From positions 248,001 to 312,000 of the forward strand of contig NZ_JADKYT010000002.1 of NCBI RefSeq assembly GCF_015354445.1: DNA of 64,000 nucleotides, given 5' to 3'. The position numbers were made by a program, and so were the translations under genes. Every line of letters starts with the position of its first letter. Position 1 is the first letter of the stretch. The stretch is from Methylophilus sp. QUAN (GTDB taxonomy: Bacteria > Pseudomonadota > Gammaproteobacteria > Burkholderiales > Methylophilaceae). Below, in pieces: positions 53,378 to 60,868 of this stretch. The notes beneath the pieces were generated by a model. The model saw nothing but the letters and a program-made list of their open reading frames with translations, made no database searches and was not told the DNA's origin.

Positions 53378-54363
53378 ACAAACTGGCATTCCCGATATTG
53401 GCCGTGCTGGCCGATGGCAAGTTTCACTCTGGTGAAGCGCTGGCGCAACGCTTTGGCGTGACGCGGGCGACGGTTTATAACGCCATTCAATCTGTAGAAG
53501 CGTTGGGGATTACCGTATTCTCCGTGCGCGGACGTGGTTATCGACTGCCCAAGGCTGTGACTTTGCTGGATGTGGATGCCATTGTGCAGGCTTGCGGTGA
53601 ATATGCCTCTTGGTTTCATGTGCAAGTGCTGGCGCAGGTGGATTCGACCAACCGCTACCTCATGCAGGAAAGTGCGCGGGGAATTGCGCATGGCACTTGC
53701 GTCGCTGCTCATATCCAGACTGCGGGACGCGGGCGCCGTGGCCGGAGCTGGTTGTCACAGTTGGGGGGTAGCCTGACTTTTTCGCTGTTGTGGCGCTTTC
53801 AGTGTGGAGCTGCAGGTTTGTCTGGCCTCAGCCTGGTAGTTGGCCTGGCGCTGGTGCGTGCCTTGCACTCCCTGGGCCTGGCGGAGATACAGTTAAAGTG
53901 GCCAAATGATTTGCTGGTACAGCATCAAGGACAATGGCACAAGTTGGGCGGGATTTTGATCGAGCTGCAAGGCGATATGGAAGGGCCGAGTGCTGCCGTG
54001 ATTGGTATTGGGCTGAACCTCGAGATCGCATCTGAGATGCGGCAAAATATTGATCAGCCGGTATTAGGCCTGAATGCCTTGTCTGCACAGGCCTTGGACC
54101 CGAATGTCTTACTCGGCCGCTGCCTCAGCCAGCTTGCCATTCACTTAAATCAGTTTGCCGAACAAGGCTTTGCCTATTTTCAACACGAGTGGACAGCCGT
54201 GCATGCGTTTCACCATCAGCCGGTCAATTTGTTGCTGGCCAATGGCCAGACGGTTCCTGGCCAGGTGCTGGGTGTGGCCGAAGAGGGTAGTTTGCTGGTC
54301 GAGACTGCGGCTGGCCAGCAGCGGTTTAATGCAGGTGAAATCAGCGTGCGGAGTGCTGCATGA
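53374..54363 (+). CDS. birA: Biotin-protein ligase / biotin operon repressor
   Basis: A 329-residue bifunctional BirA. The N-terminal winged helix reads FHSGEALAQRFGVTRATVYNAIQSVEALG (residues 14-45). The ligase domain has QVDSTNRYLMQES, the nucleotide loop TAGRGRRGRSWLSQLGGSLTFSLLW near residue 118, and the biotin-site lysine in LKWPNDLLVQHQGQWHKLGGILIEL near 175. The C-terminal SH3-like domain follows. It attaches biotin to carboxylases and probably represses bio genes. It overlaps coaX by 4 bp. Confidence 0.94.
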   Translation: MNKLAFPILAVLADGKFHSGEALAQRFGVTRATVYNAIQSVEALGITVFSVRGRGYRLPKAVTLLDVDAIVQACGEYASWFHVQVLAQVDSTNRYLMQESARGIAHGTCVAAHIQTAGRGRRGRSWLSQLGGSLTFSLLWRFQCGAAGLSGLSLVVGLALVRALHSLGLAEIQLKWPNDLLVQHQGQWHKLGGILIELQGDMEGPSAAVIGIGLNLEIASEMRQNIDQPVLGLNALSAQALDPNVLLGRCLSQLAIHLNQFAEQGFAYFQHEWTAVHAFHHQPVNLLLANGQTVPGQVLGVAEEGSLLVETAAGQQRFNAGEISVRSAA

Positions 54364-55139
54364 AATTATTGATTGATGCAGGCAACACACGCATCAAATG
54401 GGCATGGTGGCCGCAGGATTCATTGCATGCATCTACAGCGTGGCAGGTGCATGCTTTAGATTATCAACAGTGGCTACACGGTGATGCTGAGGCAGCGCGA
54501 TTATTGCAGGCGATCGCGCAGGCAGAGCAGGTTTGGTTAAGCAATGTGGCTGGTAGTGGCTGGATGCAGGCATTGCCTGACCTTGACGATAAATTACAAC
54601 TGGTGCAATCCGCAGCGACTGCGTTAGAGGTGAAAAATAGCTATAAGCAACCATCGCAGCTGGGGAGTGACCGCTGGTGCAGTGTGCTTGCTGCTTGGCG
54701 GCAATTTGGTCAGTCAGCGCTGGTAGTCACTGCCGGCACGGCGTTGACCATAGATGCCCTCATGGTGAGCAAGGCTGGGGCCAGGTTTGCTGGTGGCACC
54801 ATACAACCGGGTTTGCATTTGATGTGGCAGAGTTTGCAACAAGGTGCGGCGCAACTGGACTATGCATACCCACTTGAGCAGGCTGCGCTACCAGGTTTTG
54901 CGCAAGACAGCCAGCAGGCTATGTGGCTGGGCTGTGTGCAGGCACTTGCCGCTTCAGTGGCGGCGCAGTTTGAGCGAATGTTGGCAATGGTCGACGCAAC
55001 GCCGTTATTGATACTCACTGGCGGTGATGCACAGTTATTGCATAGATATTTGCCGGACACATTGTCAGCGCAGGCGATTATTGTGGATAATCTGGTTTTA
55101 AAGGGGTTGGCCTGCCTGGCTGAGAATACAGACGAATGA
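54360..55139 (+). CDS. coaX: Type III pantothenate kinase
   Basis: A 259-residue ASKHA-fold kinase for the first step of coenzyme A synthesis. The phosphate-binding loop LLIDAGNTRIKWAWW is at the N terminus. The pantothenate site is in QPSQLGSDRWCSVLAAWRQFG near residue 97, and the second phosphate motif in LVVTAGTALTIDALM near 122, then FAGGTIQPGLHLM. The start overlaps the birA stop by 4 bp (ATGA). The order birA-coaX-SPOR protein is frequent in betaproteobacteria. Confidence 0.95.
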   Translation: MKLLIDAGNTRIKWAWWPQDSLHASTAWQVHALDYQQWLHGDAEAARLLQAIAQAEQVWLSNVAGSGWMQALPDLDDKLQLVQSAATALEVKNSYKQPSQLGSDRWCSVLAAWRQFGQSALVVTAGTALTIDALMVSKAGARFAGGTIQPGLHLMWQSLQQGAAQLDYAYPLEQAALPGFAQDSQQAMWLGCVQALAASVAAQFERMLAMVDATPLLILTGGDAQLLHRYLPDTLSAQAIIVDNLVLKGLACLAENTDE

Positions 55140-55152
55140 AAAGCGCACAACA

Positions 55153-56004
55153 ATGAAAAGACTATTCTGGGTATTGCTGTTAGCCAACGTGGCCGTGTTT
55201 GCTTATTTCAAGCATGACGCATCGTTGTCCGCAGTTAGCAGCCTTAAACCTGAGCTACATCCCGAACAAATAAAATTACTCAATGCGCAGGCGCTGGCGT
55301 CTTATCCTAAGCGCACTGTGGCAGTCGTCGCACTTACGCCCGAGCCTGTTTCAGCGCCTGAGGCGGCTAGCAACTCATCTGCCATGACACCTAATGTGTC
55401 TAAAACAGAAGTTGTAGCTCCGGAAAATAAGGCCCCTGAAAACAAGACCAGTGACGTAAAGCCGGTTGAACCTAAGCCTACTGAAAAAACAGCTGCGGAG
55501 AAAGCACCTGCAGCTAAGCCAGCCGAAACACATGCAGCAGTCCAGACCGCGTGTTACGAGTGGAGTGGTTTTAATATGGCGCGGGTGACTGAAGCCGCCA
55601 GTTTGGCGCAGCAAATTAACATAAAAACGCAAACCAATATGACCAGCACCGGCCAGGAGAGTGTGCGCTACTGGATTTATAAACCGCCCCTGGCGACGGC
55701 CGAAGCCGCGCAGACCAAGGCAGATGAATTGCGCAAACTGGGCGTTGAAGACTTTTTTATTGTGCAGGATGATCCCAAGTGGCGTAACGCGATTTCGTTT
55801 GGCGTATTCCGTGACGAAAAACTGGCAGATAAGCTCATGGCCGACTTGAAAAACAAAGGCGTGAAGTTACTGATCAAGGCGACACGCAATGGCGGGCAGG
55901 CGGTCATCAAACTACAGCAAGTGTCACCACAACAATTCGCCAGCTTGCAAAAATCCCGCTCACATTTCCCGGATACGGTGCTCAAAGAAATCTCCTGTCA
56001 GTGA
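55153..56004 (+). CDS. SPOR-domain membrane protein
   Basis: A 283-residue protein anchored by one N-terminal helix (LFWVLLLANVAVFAYF, residues 4-19). Residues 60-125 are rich in Ala, Lys, Pro and Glu and form a flexible periplasmic linker. The C-terminal part (about 135-280) contains one SPOR-like alpha/beta repeat: TSTGQESVRYWIYKPPLATAEAAQTKADELRKLGVEDFFIVQDDPKWRNAISFGVFRDEKLADKLMADLKNKGV. SPOR domains bind denuded peptidoglycan strands at the septum. It follows coaX by 13 bp and is probably in one transcript with birA. Confidence 0.82.
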   Translation: MKRLFWVLLLANVAVFAYFKHDASLSAVSSLKPELHPEQIKLLNAQALASYPKRTVAVVALTPEPVSAPEAASNSSAMTPNVSKTEVVAPENKAPENKTSDVKPVEPKPTEKTAAEKAPAAKPAETHAAVQTACYEWSGFNMARVTEAASLAQQINIKTQTNMTSTGQESVRYWIYKPPLATAEAAQTKADELRKLGVEDFFIVQDDPKWRNAISFGVFRDEKLADKLMADLKNKGVKLLIKATRNGGQAVIKLQQVSPQQFASLQKSRSHFPDTVLKEISCQ

Positions 56005-56075
56005 TGCATTCCCCCACTTTTGCAGAGCTCCTAACGGGCTATTGATCTTTACTTGTCGGGCTGTTAAAGTCCCAC

Positions 56076-56090
56076 AACATAATTTATGTT
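56076..56090. repeat. AACATAA-T-TTATGTT inverted repeat before PEP-CTERM gene 2
   Basis: A perfect 7-bp inverted repeat with a one-base centre, 40 bp upstream of the start codon, in an A/T-rich region. Its size and symmetry fit an operator for a dimeric regulator. The first PEP-CTERM gene has no copy. Confidence 0.4.
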
Positions 56091-56106
56091 ATGTTAATTT
56101 TATATC

Positions 56107-56130
56107 AATATAATTTAAAGGGAGTGGGGT
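56107..56130 (+). promoter_or_regulatory. Conserved leader of PEP-CTERM gene 2
   Basis: AATATAATTTA (56107-56117) followed by AAGGGAG and GGGGT before ATG 56131. The 11-base block, its 13-base distance to ATG and the GGGAG ribosome binding site are shared with the leader at 23780-23803. Confidence 0.5.
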
Positions 56131-56634
56131 ATGTTAAAAAACTTATTAGTTGCTGCAGCAATGTTGGTTTCGACCCATGCAGGGGCTGTTACTTATACCT
56201 ATGTAGGATCATTTGATACAAATGGCGGCGGTTCAGCGCCACATTGGACAACTAATCCAGAGGTTTACTCAGGTTTGGATGCCGCAGCGTTGCTGTTTGG
56301 TGGTACTGCTTCAGACTATGTGATTTCTACCAATGCTTCTTTAGATGCCAGCACCATTACCTTTACTGCCTGGTACGATGGTTGGGGTGATCATGCGGGT
56401 AAAGAGTTTGCCCAGAATTACAAACTAGATTCAACAGGTCTGGGTTATAACGGTTGTGAAAGCGCTGGTACGGACTGTTTCTTCTCTGCTTATTCAGCTT
56501 ATGTCACTGATGGCTTCAATGCAACTAACTATGTGTGGCGAGTTGGGGCCGTACCTGAGCCAGAAAGCATTGCTTTAATGTCTATGGGCTTGGCAACGTT
56601 AGTTGTCGCACGCGGCCGTCGTCGTCAAAAGTAA
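56131..56634 (+). CDS. PEP-CTERM sorting domain protein
   Basis: A 167-residue secreted protein. The signal peptide is LLVAAAMLVSTHAGA (cleavage near residue 19). The C terminus VPEPESIALMSMGLATLVVARGRRRQK carries the PEP motif, hydrophobic helix and arginine-rich tail that direct exosortase processing. The mature part contains a Tyr/Gly/Asp-rich region and one cysteine pair (CESAGTDC), and no enzymatic domain is visible. It is monocistronic, between the SPOR gene and a bidirectional terminator, and is only distantly similar to the first PEP-CTERM protein in the body. Confidence 0.88.
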   Translation: MLKNLLVAAAMLVSTHAGAVTYTYVGSFDTNGGGSAPHWTTNPEVYSGLDAAALLFGGTASDYVISTNASLDASTITFTAWYDGWGDHAGKEFAQNYKLDSTGLGYNGCESAGTDCFFSAYSAYVTDGFNATNYVWRVGAVPEPESIALMSMGLATLVVARGRRRQK

Positions 56635-56675
56635 TTTGAGTAGAATAACTAACCTTGGTTGTTATTAGACTTAAC

Positions 56676-56702
56676 AAAAAGCCCGCATTTAGCGGGCTTT
56701 TT
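56676..56702. terminator. Bidirectional terminator between PEP-CTERM gene 2 and lpdA
   Basis: AAAAAGCCCGC-ATTTA-GCGGGCTTTTT, an 11-bp perfect stem with A and T tracts at both ends, lies between the converging genes. Confidence 0.92.
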
Positions 56703-56724
56703 GTTGTACTGCGCAATCTCAAAC

Positions 56725-58491
56725 TTAACGCTTTTTCGGCGGCAACATATCGGTAATGGTGCCTTCTTTAAGCTCTGCGGCAAAGCAAACAGTTTCAGAC
56801 AGCGTAGGGTGGGCGTGAATGGTCAGGCCCAGGTCATGCGCGTCTGCGCCCATTTCAATCGCCAGCACAGCTTCAGCCAGCAATTCACCGGCGTTGATGC
56901 CGACAATGCCAGCGCCAATGACACGATGCGTGTCTTTATCAAAAATCAGCTTGGTGGCACCTTCGGTGCGGGCAATCGATAATGCGCGGCCGCTGGCTGC
57001 CCACGGGAAGCTGGCTTTCTCGATCTCTATGCCTTTGGCCTTGGCTTCTGTTTCGGTTAAGCCCACCCAGGCGATTTCAGGATCGGTGTAAGCAACAGAA
57101 GGAATCACGTTGGCGACAAACTCAACTTTATGACCAGCAATAACTTCAGCAGCTACTTTGGCTTCATGGGTTGCTTTGTGTGCCAGCATGGGTTGGCCGA
57201 CAATGTCACCGATGGCAAAAATATTCGGCACATTGGTACGCATTTGTTTGTCGACTGCAATAAAGCCACGGTCATCCACAATCACACCTGCATTCTCTGC
57301 ACCTATGTTTTTACCGTTCGGACGGCGGCCAATGGACACCAAGACGCGGTCGTATTTCTGTGTTTCTTTCGGCGCGTTAGCACCTTCAAAATCGACGTAA
57401 ATGCCATCAGCCTTGGCTTCCAGCTTGGATACTTTGGTTGAAACCAAGATGCTTTCAAAGCGTTTTTCCATACGCTTTTGCAAGGGGCGGATCAGGTCGC
57501 GGTCTGCCCCTGGAATCAGGCCATCCATAAATTCGACGACGCTGACTTTGGTGCCCAGCGCATCATATACCGTACCCATTTCCAGGCCGATAATGCCGCC
57601 ACCAATGACCAGCATACGTTTCGGAATATCAGCCAATGCGAGTGCGCCTGTCGAGTCCATAATGCGCTCGTCTTCTGGCGCGCCAGGGAATTTAGTCGCT
57701 TGTGAACCGGCTGCGATAATCGCGTTTTCAAAGCCAACCAGGGTGACTTTACCGTCAGCCGCAGTCACGGCAATCTGGTTAGGGCTAGTGAACTTGCCGA
57801 CCCCACTCACGACAGTGACGCCACGCGCTTTGGCCATTTGTGCCAAGCCACCGGTCAGCTTGCCGACCACGTCGTTGGCTTTCCAGCTGCGCAGTTTGTC
57901 GAGGTCGATATTCGGTTTTCCGAAACTGAGGCCGTGATGCTCGGTTTCTTCGGCTTCGGTAATGACTTTGGCTGTATGCAACAGCGCTTTGGACGGGATG
58001 CAACCCACGTTCAGGCAAACACCGCCCAGGGTTGGATAACGCTCAACCAGCACGACTTTCAAGCCTAAATCTGCGGCACGGAAGGCTGCGGTATAGCCGC
58101 CAGGGCCTGAGCCTAGCACCATGACCTGACAGCTTACGTCATTATTGCCTGTTGCAGCTGCTGGCGCCGGGGCTGTTGGTGCGGTTGTTTGGGCTGTCGG
58201 GGCAGTGGCTTCAACAGCAGCGGCAGGGTTGGACTCAGCCGTCGCGGCCTGGGCACTTTCTACCACTAAAATCAGGCTGCCTTTGGCGACCTTGTCACCA
58301 ACTGAAACCTTGAGCTCTTTAACGACACCTGCATGTGAGGAGGGGATGTCCATCGAGGCTTTATCAGATTCTACCGTGATCAGAGAATCCTCTTTGGCGA
58401 TGGTGTCACCCACGGCCACCAGCACTTCGATGACATCGACGCTGTCAAAATTGCCGATATCCGGCACCAATATTTCAACCATTTGACTCAT
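56725..58491 (-). CDS. lpdA: Dihydrolipoyl dehydrogenase with N-terminal lipoyl domain
   Basis: A 588-residue E3 component of 2-oxo acid dehydrogenase complexes. Residues 1-78 are a lipoyl domain with the lipoylated lysine in [15 protein letters not shown]. An Ala/Pro/Thr linker spans about 80-118. The E3 body has [21 protein letters not shown] for FAD, the redox disulfide in [20 protein letters not shown], the NAD site [17 protein letters not shown], and the C-terminal [10 protein letters not shown] base pair. Lipoyl-E3 fusions are typical of pyruvate dehydrogenase operons of betaproteobacteria, yet no aceE or aceF is adjacent here. Confidence 0.95.
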   Translation of the reverse strand: MSQMVEILVPDIGNFDSVDVIEVLVAVGDTIAKEDSLITVESDKASMDIPSSHAGVVKELKVSVGDKVAKGSLILVVESAQAATAESNPAAAVEATAPTAQTTAPTAPAPAAATGNNDVSCQVMVLGSGPGGYTAAFRAADLGLKVVLVERYPTLGGVCLNVGCIPSKALLHTAKVITEAEETEHHGLSFGKPNIDLDKLRSWKANDVVGKLTGGLAQMAKARGVTVVSGVGKFTSPNQIAVTAADGKVTLVGFENAIIAAGSQATKFPGAPEDERIMDSTGALALADIPKRMLVIGGGIIGLEMGTVYDALGTKVSVVEFMDGLIPGADRDLIRPLQKRMEKRFESILVSTKVSKLEAKADGIYVDFEGANAPKETQKYDRVLVSIGRRPNGKNIGAENAGVIVDDRGFIAVDKQMRTNVPNIFAIGDIVGQPMLAHKATHEAKVAAEVIAGHKVEFVANVIPSVAYTDPEIAWVGLTETEAKAKGIEIEKASFPWAASGRALSIARTEGATKLIFDKDTHRVIGAGIVGINAGELLAEAVLAIEMGADAHDLGLTIHAHPTLSETVCFAAELKEGTITDMLPPKKR

Positions 58492-58567
58492 GAAAACCTT
58501 ATATTCCGATTAGTTTTGCTATTTTATCACCAAAAGAACAAGATCACTTTGGGGCTGTCTATACAGA

Positions 58568-59041
58568 CTAATGTCTGCTAGTCGCGCTGCTCGCAGGGTG
58601 TGTGGCTGGCACTGGTCTCATTGTGCAGGTTTCATGACCGTAGTTGCCGCCTGTGTCATCTGGTTCGTAATAATCGTTTTTGAAGGTCCAGCCATTTTTG
58701 CCGACCTTGGTGAATTGGCCCATGCCAGTGGAGAACTCGGCATATTTGGCATCAGACAGTTTAAATGTCATGGCCAGTTGCTTGCCACGTGTAATGGCTT
58801 GACCTGTGTAGCTTTGCTTGTTTTCCGTGTGTGTTGCCAGGTCGTATACAGACACTTGAGACGTGCTGTTGCGTCGATTTTTTTTCAAATAAATGGTCAC
58901 TTCATAGTCACCGACGGTGACGTTGTTGCCTTTGCAGAGGTATTCACCGCTGTAGTCCAGGCTGGCAACAGGCGCAGCAAATGCCGGCACGGAAAAGGAT
59001 GAGAGCAACACGAGTGTGGTCAAGCAGGATTTAACGTTCAT
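58568..59041 (-). CDS. Small secreted protein, unknown
   Basis: A 157-residue protein with a clear signal peptide (CLTTLVLLSSFSVPAFAAP, cleavage near residue 22). The mature part starts YSGEYLCKGNNVTVGDYEVTIYLKK and looks like a small beta-rich fold with two cysteines (LCKG and ETCTM) and several WTF/YYEPDD aromatic segments. No family is recognised. The frame is open back to 59224, but ATG 59041 starts the signal peptide. It lies 76 bp upstream of lpdA on the same strand and could be cotranscribed, though the functions seem unrelated. Confidence 0.68.
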   Translation of the reverse strand: MNVKSCLTTLVLLSSFSVPAFAAPVASLDYSGEYLCKGNNVTVGDYEVTIYLKKNRRNSTSQVSVYDLATHTENKQSYTGQAITRGKQLAMTFKLSDAKYAEFSTGMGQFTKVGKNGWTFKNDYYEPDDTGGNYGHETCTMRPVPATHPASSATSRH

Positions 59042-59257
59042 ATGACTTCTGAGATGGTTATTTTTGGCGTGAAATTGTTTAAAAGCCAGGGTTTTTAACC
59101 TGACTTTTGAATACGTTTCATCATAAGTCGAATTGCCTAATTTACCAAGTCTCTTTTGGAATATTTCTGAGGTTTTATCAGGGTTTGTAGGACGCATCCC
59201 GGGGGTATTTGTGAGAGAATGCAAGCTATTTTTTAAGGAATTCCGTTTCAGGGGATC

Positions 59258-60826
59258 ATGTTGCAGCGTTTGTTATCTCGAATTTCACCAGTTGTCTGGC
59301 TAGCCCTGTTCCTGATAGGGTCGATTTTCTATCTCTGGCGCTTGCAACAGCCGCAAGCGCTGGTAGAAGTGGCCGCAGAGGCGCTGCCCTTGCAATGCGT
59401 TTCTTATGCGCCGTATTACAAACCTGGCATGAACCCGACGATTAAAGATAGTTTTGTCGATCCGCTGCAGATTGAGCAAGACTTACAGGCGCTATCTAAA
59501 GTCACGCGCTGCGTGCGCACCTATTCGGTTGGCCAGGGGCTGGATTATGTGCCAAAAGCGGCGCAAAAATTGGGCATGAAGGTCATTCTAGGTGTCTGGA
59601 TCGGCTGGGTGGATGCGCTCAACCAGTCTGAATTGCAATTGGCAGTGCAACAGGCTAACCAATACCCCGATACCGTGCGTGGCCTGGTGGTCGGTAATGA
59701 AGTGTTGCTGCGCGGTGAACAAACCGAGCCGAAAATGCATGAATATCTGCAATGGACCAAAGCGAATACCAAGGCGCCCATTACTTATGCAGATGTCTGG
59801 GAGTTTTGGCTCAAGCATCCGACGCTGGAGCAGGATGTCGACTTTGTGACTGTGCATATTTTGCCTTATTGGGAAGACAAGCCGGTGGCGATTGAGCAGG
59901 CCGTCGCGCATACGGCATCTGTCATGGGGCATTTGGGCACAGTATTTAAAAAGCCGATTCTGATTGGTGAGACCGGCTGGCCATCACAAGGACGCCAACG
60001 CTTCTGGTCCAAGCCGAGTGCGATCAACCAGGCACGTTACATGCGTGAGTTTTTACAAGCGGCGCACGTAAATCATTGGCAATACAACGTGATTGAAGCG
60101 GTTGATCAGCCATGGAAGCGTGAGCTGGAAGGCACGGTTGGTGGTTATTGGGGCGTGCTGGATACCGATTTGCAGCCTAAATTTAACTTGCAAGGCCCTG
60201 TGGCAGAACGTGCCGATGGCTTTAAACCTTATTTGTTTGCGTTGCTGCTTGCTGTGGCCGCGGTCGCCTGGGGACAATATAAACGCGTCCCTGTAAACCA
60301 AATGTTGTTGCTGGCGTTGACTGGCGGTGTAGTCGGCTTGCACGCCTATTTGCAGGTGGGTTATGTGCAGCTGGCTGCGCGCAATAGTGGTGAGTATGCC
60401 ATGTTGGGTGGCCTGGTATTGCTGGGTTGGACATTAGTGCTGATGCAGTTACGGCAATGGCTGGATTTAGGCACCAAGCCTTGCGCAGAGCAATCACTGC
60501 TGCGCTTATTGGCGCTGGCATTTTTGCTGACCAGTGCCGGTCTGGCGATTAATGGGCGTTATCTTGATTTTCCGCTGATCCTGGTTGCTTTGCCATTGGT
60601 GACTGTTGCTATTTCAATCATCACCACGCCTTTGCGTGCCGGAGCCCAGTCAGCCTTGCCTGCGGTGGGTATTTGGCTGACAACGGTGATGCTGGTGCTT
60701 GCGGCCACGATGGCGATTGCGGTGGCCATGTCAGAGCCTGGCAATGTGATTGCCTGGTGGTGGTGTGCCGCATGTGGCTGGGCGCTGTTTTTGCTGCCTG
60801 CCAGAAGCCTGCAACTTAGCCAATAA
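59258..60826 (+). CDS. GH17-family glycoside hydrolase/transglycosylase with C-terminal membrane helices
   Basis: A 522-residue membrane protein. After an N-terminal anchor (VVWLALFLIGSIFYLW) a GH17 barrel spans about residues 45-325, with the acid/base glutamate in VVGNEVLLRGE near residue 146 and the nucleophile in ILIGETGWPSQG near residue 238. About seven membrane helices follow from residue 325. GH17 enzymes act on beta-1,3-glucans, often as transglycosylases. The gene lies 42 bp upstream of an NdvB-like synthase carrying its own GH17 domain, so both probably act on one beta-glucan. Confidence 0.85.
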   Translation: MLQRLLSRISPVVWLALFLIGSIFYLWRLQQPQALVEVAAEALPLQCVSYAPYYKPGMNPTIKDSFVDPLQIEQDLQALSKVTRCVRTYSVGQGLDYVPKAAQKLGMKVILGVWIGWVDALNQSELQLAVQQANQYPDTVRGLVVGNEVLLRGEQTEPKMHEYLQWTKANTKAPITYADVWEFWLKHPTLEQDVDFVTVHILPYWEDKPVAIEQAVAHTASVMGHLGTVFKKPILIGETGWPSQGRQRFWSKPSAINQARYMREFLQAAHVNHWQYNVIEAVDQPWKRELEGTVGGYWGVLDTDLQPKFNLQGPVAERADGFKPYLFALLLAVAAVAWGQYKRVPVNQMLLLALTGGVVGLHAYLQVGYVQLAARNSGEYAMLGGLVLLGWTLVLMQLRQWLDLGTKPCAEQSLLRLLALAFLLTSAGLAINGRYLDFPLILVALPLVTVAISIITTPLRAGAQSALPAVGIWLTTVMLVLAATMAIAVAMSEPGNVIAWWWCAACGWALFLLPARSLQLSQ

Positions 60827-60868
60827 AAATTTAAATAAATACATCAGACATGATGGAAAGAGTGAGAA

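Noticed and set aside
59042-59224. 61-codon extension of the secreted protein
   Set aside because: It would bury the signal peptide inside the protein.
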